Of a stretch of DNA of 64,000 bases, positions 59,037-64,000 are shown piece after piece. A program made the position numbers and the translations under genes. Under the pieces are notes generated by a model. That model did not search any database. It had not been told where the DNA came from and saw nothing but the letters and a program-made list of their open reading frames with translations. The stretch lies in NCBI GenBank assembly GCA_964399035.1, contig CAYNPH010000048.1, positions 1 to 64,000 of the forward strand, in the 5' to 3' direction. Numbering within the stretch: position 1 is the first letter of the stretch; the number at the start of each line of letters is the position of its first letter. This stretch comes from WAOL01 sp964399035. Its GTDB lineage: Archaea > Thermoproteota > Thermoprotei_A > Sulfolobales > NBVN01.

Positions 59037-59663
59037 ATGGTCGACATAAAGTCTCACTTCATAGGCTTGAATATTCTCCGAATAAAGATTGACGAGTACC
59101 TAGCAAAGAACTTCATGAGGGCAGGGTACTCCAGGGTGGAGCTGATTAAGACACCCCTTGGAACCAGGGTAATTATATACGCTGACAGACCAGCCCTAAT
59201 AATAGGTAGGAGAGGTCAAACCATAAGGAGATTAACGGAAATCCTAGAAAAGTACTTCAAGCTAGAGAACCCGCAGATAACAGTGACCCAGGTTGAGAAC
59301 CCAGACCTTGACGCCAGGATCGTAGCAACCCGTCTCGCGTTAGCCATAGAGAGGGGTTATCACTTCAGGAGGGCGGCATTCGTTGCCCTTAGGAGGGTTC
59401 TTGGTGCGGGCGCTGTTGGTGTGGAAATCGTAATCAGCGGTAAGTTAACCTCAGAGAGGGCTAGGTACGAGAAAATACGTGCCGGCAAGGTCTACAAGAC
59501 CGGGCATCACATCGAACACCTCACTGATAGGGCAGTCATACACTTACTACGGAAACCAGGTATCTATGGTATAGAGGTCTTAATAGTGAAGCCAGGTGAA
59601 CCGGACGACATAGTTAGGATTAAGGAACCAGGTGAGGAGAGCGTAGGTGGTGAAGCGGCATGA
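59037..59663 (+). CDS. rps3: 30S ribosomal protein S3 (uS3)
   Basis: About 208 residues with the KH domain (ALIIGRRGQTIRRLTEILEK, containing the GxxG) and the C-terminal S3 domain (GVEIVISGKLTSERARYEKIR). ATG 59037 is preferred because GGAGGTG lies 8 bp upstream; earlier in-frame starts overlap the L22 stop. Confidence 0.96.
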   Translation: MVDIKSHFIGLNILRIKIDEYLAKNFMRAGYSRVELIKTPLGTRVIIYADRPALIIGRRGQTIRRLTEILEKYFKLENPQITVTQVENPDLDARIVATRLALAIERGYHFRRAAFVALRRVLGAGAVGVEIVISGKLTSERARYEKIRAGKVYKTGHHIEHLTDRAVIHLLRKPGIYGIEVLIVKPGEPDDIVRIKEPGEESVGGEAA

Positions 59664-59887
59664 CTTTGAAGCCTGATGAGATAAGGAAGATGAGCCGGGA
59701 GGAAAGGATGCGTAAGTTAAGGGAGCTTAGGGCGGAGCTGATAAAGTTAAGGACCCAAGCATACCTCGGGACATTAACAAATGTTGGGAGAATAAAGCAG
59801 GTTCGTAAGGACATTGCAAGGATACTTACGATAATGCGGGAAGAGGAACTAAAATCAACTCAAGGCAAGAAGGGTAGTAAGTCTTGA
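59660..59887 (+). CDS. rpl29: 50S ribosomal protein L29 (uL29)
   Basis: 75 residues forming a helical hairpin: LKPDEIRKMSREERMRKLRE, then GTLTNVGRIKQVRKDIARIL. It overlaps the S3 stop by 4 bp (ATGA) and the next gene by 4 bp. Confidence 0.95.
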   Translation: MTLKPDEIRKMSREERMRKLRELRAELIKLRTQAYLGTLTNVGRIKQVRKDIARILTIMREEELKSTQGKKGSKS

Positions 59888-60168
59888 GGAGAAGTAAGAA
59901 GAACATCGTGTACCATGAATTAATAGGGTTGGAAGTAATGGTGAAGGACCATACGAGCAAATCCTTCGTCGGTATGAAGGGGAGAATTATCGACGAAACT
60001 ATGAACACGTTAGTGATCATGGACAGCAAGGGTAACAGAAAAGTCGTGCCTAAACTGGGCGGGGTATTCCTTTTTAAACTCGGTGATCATCACACTGTAG
60101 AGGTCAAGGGTGACCGGATAATGGGTAGGCCTGAAGACAGGTTGAAAAGGTACGGGGGTGTGATGTGA
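59884..60168 (+). CDS. rnp1: Ribonuclease P protein component 1 (Rpp29/Pop4)
   Basis: 94 residues, an Sm-like beta barrel subunit of RNase P that aids tRNA 5' processing. Motifs are HELIGLEVMVKDHTSKSFVG, GRIIDETMNTLVI and DRIMGRPEDRLK. Its position between L29 and S17 is the standard archaeal arrangement. TTG is the start, overlapping the L29 stop. Confidence 0.95.
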   Translation: MRRSKKNIVYHELIGLEVMVKDHTSKSFVGMKGRIIDETMNTLVIMDSKGNRKVVPKLGGVFLFKLGDHHTVEVKGDRIMGRPEDRLKRYGGVM

Positions 60169-60169
60169 T

Positions 60170-60523
60170 ATGTCAAGCAGAGTTAGGAACATAGGAATAA
60201 AGTATGAAGGGTTAAATCCGCCGGAGAAGGAATGTGACGATCCTCTATGCCCATGGCACGGGCACCTAAAGGTGCGTGGCGGGTTACTTGTTGGTAAGGT
60301 ACTTAAGGCTAGGATGAGGCGAACTGTCGTTATTGAGAGGGAGTACCTCGTTTACATAAAGAAGTACATGAGGTATGAACGAAGGAGGTCACGTATTCAC
60401 GCTCACCTCCCACCATGTATTGACGCTAAACCTGGAGACGTTGTGTTAATCGGGGAGACACGCCCACTAGCAAAGTCGGTGTCTTGGGTAGTGCTAGGTG
60501 TGCTTAAGAGAGGGGTGAGCTAA
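60170..60523 (+). CDS. rps17: 30S ribosomal protein S17 (uS17)
   Basis: 117 residues. The archaeal N-terminus VRNIGIKYEGLNPPEKECDDP leads to the OB-fold core (VVIEREYLVYIKKYMRYERR, then GDVVLIGETRPLAKSVSWVV). It begins one base after the rnp1 stop. Confidence 0.96.
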   Translation: MSSRVRNIGIKYEGLNPPEKECDDPLCPWHGHLKVRGGLLVGKVLKARMRRTVVIEREYLVYIKKYMRYERRRSRIHAHLPPCIDAKPGDVVLIGETRPLAKSVSWVVLGVLKRGVS

Positions 60524-60524
60524 G

Positions 60525-60944
60525 ATGCCAGAGAAGAAGGGTGGTGCTGCATATAGTAGGGTTCGCAGGGTTCCTGGGATAGTTGTCGGTACAAGACTCA
60601 AAGTGACTGACAATAGCGGTGCCAAGGAAGCCATGGTAATAGGTGTTCCAGGTCTCAAGACCAGGTTAAGGAGATTACCCTTTGCCACAGTGGGTGACAT
60701 GGTTGTAGTAACGATAAAGAAGGGGAATGCCGATCTAGTTGGTCAGGTAATGAACGCCATAATAGTAAGGCAGAAGAAACCCTTCAGAAGGCCTAATGGT
60801 GTGTGGGTTGCTTTCGAGGATAATGCATGCGTCATAGTATCGCCAGAGGGGGCACCCAAAGGCACCGAGATAAGGGGACCGATAGCTAAGGAAGCCGCTG
60901 AACGTTGGGCTAGGCTATCAACGATAGCGTCAATGGTTGTTTGA
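60525..60944 (+). CDS. rpl14: 50S ribosomal protein L14 (uL14)
   Basis: 139 residues, a five-stranded barrel: GTRLKVTDNSGAKEAMVIGV, VTIKKGNADLVGQVMNAIIV and the terminal EAAERWARLSTIASMVV. It starts one base after S17. Confidence 0.97.
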   Translation: MPEKKGGAAYSRVRRVPGIVVGTRLKVTDNSGAKEAMVIGVPGLKTRLRRLPFATVGDMVVVTIKKGNADLVGQVMNAIIVRQKKPFRRPNGVWVAFEDNACVIVSPEGAPKGTEIRGPIAKEAAERWARLSTIASMVV

Positions 60945-60957
60945 GGTGGGGATAGCG

Positions 60958-61431
60958 ATGGCACCAAAATCTAAGAAACCTGGGAAACAGCGTCTTGCCC
61001 AAATCAATGCTCCTCACCACATTAGAAGGAAATTCATGACCGCGAAGTTAGTGCGTGAGCTTAGGGAGAAACTAGGTATTAAGAGGCTGCCTGTTCGTAA
61101 AGGCGATGTCGTACGCGTGGTAAGGGGAGAGTGGACAGGGCATGAAGGCAAGGTAGTGGCGGTTGACTACAAGAAAATAGCTTTGCACATTGATGGAGTA
61201 ACGATAAAGAAGGCTGACGGCACGCCCGTTTATTACCCAATACACCCCTCGAACGTAATGATAGTTAAGCTCGACCTTAGCGATAAGTTCAGGAAAAAGA
61301 TCATCGAGAGGCGTAAAGGAAGGCCTGAAGCAGTGGTTGAGGAAGAGGTGACTGAGGAGAAACCTGAAGAGGAGGCTAGGGAAGGCCTCGAGGTTAAAAA
61401 GGAGGAAAGCACACCTCAAGGAGGTGAGTGA
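60958..61431 (+). CDS. rpl24: 50S ribosomal protein L24 (uL24)
   Basis: About 157 residues. The KOW motif is VRKGDVVRVVRGEWTGHEGK. A Glu/Lys-rich C-terminal tail of some 35 residues extends past the usual archaeal end. ATG 60958 (MAPKSKKPGKQ) is preferred over the upstream TTG; GAGGTGGGG lies before it. Confidence 0.95.
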   Translation: MAPKSKKPGKQRLAQINAPHHIRRKFMTAKLVRELREKLGIKRLPVRKGDVVRVVRGEWTGHEGKVVAVDYKKIALHIDGVTIKKADGTPVYYPIHPSNVMIVKLDLSDKFRKKIIERRKGRPEAVVEEEVTEEKPEEEAREGLEVKKEESTPQGGE

Positions 61432-61433
61432 GA

Positions 61434-62192
61434 GTGGCGCGGATGGGCTCAAGGAGGCACCTGAAGAGGCTCGCTGCACCTGAGTTTTGGCCTATTCTTA
61501 GGAAGGAGCGCACCTGGACTGTTAAGCCGTCAGCGGGTCCCCACCCAATAAGCCGCTCATTACCGTTGCTTATTATTGTGCGTGATATCCTAGGCTTGGC
61601 CGACACGGCTAGAGAGGCGAGGAGAATCATTGCTGAAGGACACATCAAGGTCGACGGCAGGGTGAGGAGGAACTACAAGTATCCTGTAGGCATAATGGAT
61701 GTTGTGGAAATTGTCGACACCCAAGAGTACTTCAGGATGATTCCAGTTCCTGTGAAGGTAATGACTTTAATACCAATACCCAAGGAGGAAGCCTCATTTA
61801 AGATCTGCAGGATAGAGAACAAGACCACGGTTAAGGGAGGTCACATTCAACTCAACCTACACGACGGTAGAAACGTGTTAATCAGGGTCAGCGACCCCAC
61901 GAATCCTGAGGAGGACACGTACAGAACCATGAGTTCTGTCAAAATAGGCTTACCGGGCAGTGAGCTGCTTGAGTATTACCCGTTAGAGGAGGGAGTAACA
62001 GTAATAGTGATTGGCGGTAGGAACGTTGGCAGGGTAGCTAAGTTCCTAAGCGTTTCCGAAGGAATGAGGCACTACAGAAAGCAGGTTGCTCTAGAGGACT
62101 TCAGGGGTAACAAATTCTACACGACCCTTGACAAGATCATGGTTATAGGGCGTGAAAAGCCTGAAATAACGCTGCCGGAGGGAGCGGTATGA
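61434..62192 (+). CDS. rps4e: 30S ribosomal protein S4e (eS4)
   Basis: About 252 residues with the S4 RNA-binding domain (DTAREARRIIAEGHIKVDGRV), a central domain and a KOW-like C-terminus (VIVIGGRNVGRVAKFLSV). GTG 61434 gives the canonical MARMGSRRHLKRL and has GGAGGTGA 6 bp upstream; GTG 61428 would overlap the L24 stop. Confidence 0.95.
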   Translation: MARMGSRRHLKRLAAPEFWPILRKERTWTVKPSAGPHPISRSLPLLIIVRDILGLADTAREARRIIAEGHIKVDGRVRRNYKYPVGIMDVVEIVDTQEYFRMIPVPVKVMTLIPIPKEEASFKICRIENKTTVKGGHIQLNLHDGRNVLIRVSDPTNPEEDTYRTMSSVKIGLPGSELLEYYPLEEGVTVIVIGGRNVGRVAKFLSVSEGMRHYRKQVALEDFRGNKFYTTLDKIMVIGREKPEITLPEGAV

Positions 62193-62761
62193 GCCCGAAG
62201 AGAACAGTAACGTTCACAGAGGATGAGATCGAAGCAGTGGTTGAGAAGTGGAGTAAGAACCCGATGCTTAAGCCTAGGATAGCTAAGGTAGTCGTCAACA
62301 TCGGTGTGGGTGAGTCCGGAGAGCGCCTCCAGAAGGCTAAGCAAGTGTTAAAGGAGTTGACTGGGCAGGAACCATCCATAAGGAGAGCTAAAAGAACCAT
62401 CAAGGAATTCGGCATCCGTAAGAGGGAGCCGATAGCCGTAGTTGTTACCCTGCGTGGCGAGAAGGCATTATCATTCCTTAACAGGGCTTTAGAGGCTATA
62501 GGACGCAGGGTTAAGGCGTCAAGCTTCGACGACTTCGGGAACTTCTCATTCGGGATAAGCGAGCACATAATACTTCCTGGCGTAAAGTACGATCCCAACG
62601 TAGGTGTCTTCGGGATGGACATATCGGTGAAGCTCGAGCGCCCAGGGTATAGGGTGATGAGGCGGAGAGTTAAGAGGTCTAAGATACCGCGTAGGCACCG
62701 GGTTTCCAAGATAGAAGCGATAGCTTTCTTCATAAAGGAACTGGGAGTTAGGGTGATGTAG
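62189..62761 (+). CDS. rpl5: 50S ribosomal protein L5 (uL5)
   Basis: 190 residues. Core segments are IAKVVVNIGVGESGERLQKA, SFDDFGNFSFGISEHI and GMDISVKLERPGYRV. It overlaps the S4e stop by 4 bp (ATGA). The N-terminus is extended by about 25 residues relative to short archaeal forms. Confidence 0.96.
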   Translation: MSPKRTVTFTEDEIEAVVEKWSKNPMLKPRIAKVVVNIGVGESGERLQKAKQVLKELTGQEPSIRRAKRTIKEFGIRKREPIAVVVTLRGEKALSFLNRALEAIGRRVKASSFDDFGNFSFGISEHIILPGVKYDPNVGVFGMDISVKLERPGYRVMRRRVKRSKIPRRHRVSKIEAIAFFIKELGVRVM

Positions 62762-62762
62762 C

Positions 62763-62927
62763 ATGGGTAAGTTCAGGAAGCCTATAAAGAGGAAGTATGG
62801 GAGAGGCGTACAGGTCTGCAGGAGATGCGGTAGTAGGGATGCGGTCATACAAAAGTACGGGCTATACCTATGCAGGCAGTGCTTCAGGGAACTCGCAGGT
62901 GAGTTAGGCTTCAAGAAGTATAGCTAG
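62763..62927 (+). CDS. rps14: 30S ribosomal protein S14 (uS14), zinc-binding
   Basis: 54 residues, beginning one base after the L5 stop. The zinc ligands C19, C22, C37 and C40 (CRRC ... CRQC) and RELAGELGFKKYS at the end are typical of the compact zinc form. Placement between L5 and S8 is the expected spc-operon order. It is short enough to be missed by size-filtered gene calling. Confidence 0.96.
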   Translation: MGKFRKPIKRKYGRGVQVCRRCGSRDAVIQKYGLYLCRQCFRELAGELGFKKYS

Positions 62928-62938
62928 GGGTGTAAGCC

Positions 62939-63340
62939 ATGGTGACGATGGATCCATTAGCAAACGCGCTTTCCACGATAATGAATAATGAAATGCGCGG
63001 ACACAAGGAGGCTGTGATAACACCAGCATCAAAGCTCATAGCCATGGTACTTAGAGTTATGCAGAAATACGGGTACATAGGTGAGTTCGAGCACATCGAT
63101 GACGGCAGATGGGGTAAAATAAAGGTACAATTACTTGGCAGGATAAATAAGACTGGCGTTATAAAGCCCAGAGTGCCCGTGAAGTATAAGGAATTACGAG
63201 AGATGCCGCACTGGCTAAGGAAGTACCTACCCTCTAGGGACATAGGAATATTAATTCTGTCAACACCTGAGGGAGTGATATCACACAGGGAAGCCCTCGA
63301 AAGGCGAATCGGGGGTGTGCTCCTAGCGTACGTATACTGA
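62939..63340 (+). CDS. rps8: 30S ribosomal protein S8 (uS8)
   Basis: 133 residues: DPLANALSTIMNNEMRGHKE, MQKYGYIGEFEHIDD and the C-terminal IGILILSTPEGVISHREAL. GGGGTG lies 6 bp before the ATG. Confidence 0.97.
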   Translation: MVTMDPLANALSTIMNNEMRGHKEAVITPASKLIAMVLRVMQKYGYIGEFEHIDDGRWGKIKVQLLGRINKTGVIKPRVPVKYKELREMPHWLRKYLPSRDIGILILSTPEGVISHREALERRIGGVLLAYVY

Positions 63341-63363
63341 AGTCATTCCAGAGGTGATAGCTG

Positions 63364-63912
63364 ATGGTGAAGGAGGTAAGGGTGCGGGACGAGATTGAGG
63401 TTCCCGAGGGCGTCGAGGTAAGTATTGAGGGGAAGACCGTACGGGTGAAAGGACCTAAGGGAGAGATTGTCAGGGACTTCAGCCATGCGAGGAAAGTACG
63501 TATCTACTTAGAGGATAATAAAGTGGTTGTGGAGACCTTCTTTGCGCGGAGGAAAGAAAAAGCCGTAGTTTACTCCATAGGTGCGCACATAAGGAACATG
63601 ATAACGGGCGTAACCAAGGGATATAGGTATTGGTTAAAGATCATTTACTCACACTTCCCGATATCGGTGAAGGTGCAGGGAGATAAGGTTTTAATAGAGA
63701 ATTTCCTTGGTGAACGTGCTCCTAGGGTAGCCAAGATAGTCGGTAACGTTAAGGTGAAAGTGCAGAAGAACGACGTAATAGTTGAGGGCGTTAACATAGA
63801 GGAGGTCGGCCAGACAGCAGCAAACATAGAACAAGCAACAAAGATTCGGGGCTTCGACAGGAGGGTATTCGTTGATGGAATCTACATATACAAGAAGGAA
63901 TTGATGGAGTAA
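63364..63912 (+). CDS. rpl6: 50S ribosomal protein L6 (uL6)
   Basis: 182 residues with duplicated L6 domains: EVSIEGKTVRVKGPKGEIVRD and ISVKVQGDKVLIENFLGERA. The C-terminus ATKIRGFDRRVFVDGIYIY is typical. It follows S8 by 23 bp. Confidence 0.97.
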   Translation: MVKEVRVRDEIEVPEGVEVSIEGKTVRVKGPKGEIVRDFSHARKVRIYLEDNKVVVETFFARRKEKAVVYSIGAHIRNMITGVTKGYRYWLKIIYSHFPISVKVQGDKVLIENFLGERAPRVAKIVGNVKVKVQKNDVIVEGVNIEEVGQTAANIEQATKIRGFDRRVFVDGIYIYKKELME

Positions 63913-63925
63913 GGGGTGAGTAATG

Positions 63926-64000
63926 ATGGCCGCACTAGATAGGGAGAGGATAAAGCGCATGATCCAGAAAAAGAAGAAAATAGTGTTCCTGCGCAATAAG
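63926..64000 (+). CDS. rpl32e: 50S ribosomal protein L32e (eL32), 5' end only
   Basis: The last 25 codons of the window read MAALDRERIKRMIQKKKK and then IVFLRNK, truncated by the window edge. The Lys-rich helix followed by FLR fits the N-terminus of archaeal L32e, and L32e is the expected gene after L6. GGGGTGAG lies upstream; ATG 63923 is an alternative start. Identification leans on gene order. Confidence 0.7.
   Translation, partial: MAALDRERIKRMIQKKKKIVFLRNK

Noticed and set aside
1..64000. CRISPR arrays, insertion sequences, integrase or att sites, and origin repeats
   Set aside because: No regularly spaced repeats, transposase-like genes, tRNA-end duplications or ORB-like repeat clusters were seen on reading both strands.

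Overview
The window is a compact, gene-dense stretch of a hyperthermophilic crenarchaeal (Thermoprotei) chromosome. It carries a full reverse gyrase, a thermosome subunit, two Alba proteins, Sm-like proteins, archaeal ribosomal gene clusters, and the cell-division trio CdvA-CdvB-CdvC. The cdv cluster points to a Desulfurococcales/Sulfolobales-like lineage and argues against Thermoproteales; genus cannot be fixed from sequence reading alone. Shine-Dalgarno motifs of the GGTGA/GAGGTG type, TTG and GTG starts, 4-base ATGA/GTGA overlaps and overlapping convergent 3' ends recur throughout.

Layout. 1-2.2 kb: the start of an unidentified gene at the edge, a zinc-ribbon protein, a tRNA-Leu(CAG) with a 22-nt intron, a truncated TFS-like protein, and about 0.9 kb without a convincing gene. 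2.2-4.7 kb: dihydropteroate-synthase-like protein, AbrB-like protein and a minimal O6-alkylguanine transferase. 9.7-4.7 kb (leftward): a probable operon of a DUF354 protein, a TIM-barrel isomerase/endonuclease-like protein, RNase HII, a TGS GTPase and two unknowns. 9.8-18.5 kb: phosphosugar mutase, Trm112-like protein, TIP49 ATPase, hexulose-phosphate synthase, Alba, XPB helicase and an Lrp-like RAM domain. 18.5-24.4 kb (leftward): indolepyruvate:ferredoxin oxidoreductase, CTP synthase and the NAD(P)HX repair enzyme. 24.5-33 kb: reverse gyrase, Alba-2, SmAP, SAM synthetase, a C/D box sRNA, Rio2 kinase and a DUF460 protein. 33-43.6 kb: PiT/DUF47 phosphate pair, ASCH protein, tandem Sm-fold protein, a Ncs6/TtuA-like protein without its PP-loop, thermosome, RpoK, site-2 protease, topoisomerase IA and signal peptidase. 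43.6-51.8 kb: enolase, cdvABC, disulfide oxidoreductase, PPP phosphatase, diphthine synthase and a DUF357-nucleotidyltransferase fusion. 51.9-64 kb: a rearranged S10/spc ribosomal region with RtcB inserted.

How it fits together. The content is mostly core information processing. Genome topology is represented by reverse gyrase, Topo IA and Alba; transcription by RpoK and the TFS-like protein; tRNA and rRNA maturation by the intron-containing tRNA, RtcB ligase, Rpp29, Rio2, a SPOUT methyltransferase and C/D guide RNAs. Translation, cell division and basic metabolism fill the rest. The least ordinary items are two well-formed C/D box sRNAs, a tandem Sm-fold protein with an Hfq-like RHA tripeptide, a PP-loop protein whose ATP-binding motif is erased, a 21-bp-period direct repeat in the ior promoter, and the broken ribosomal operon. 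No CRISPR array, insertion sequence, intein or prophage is visible.
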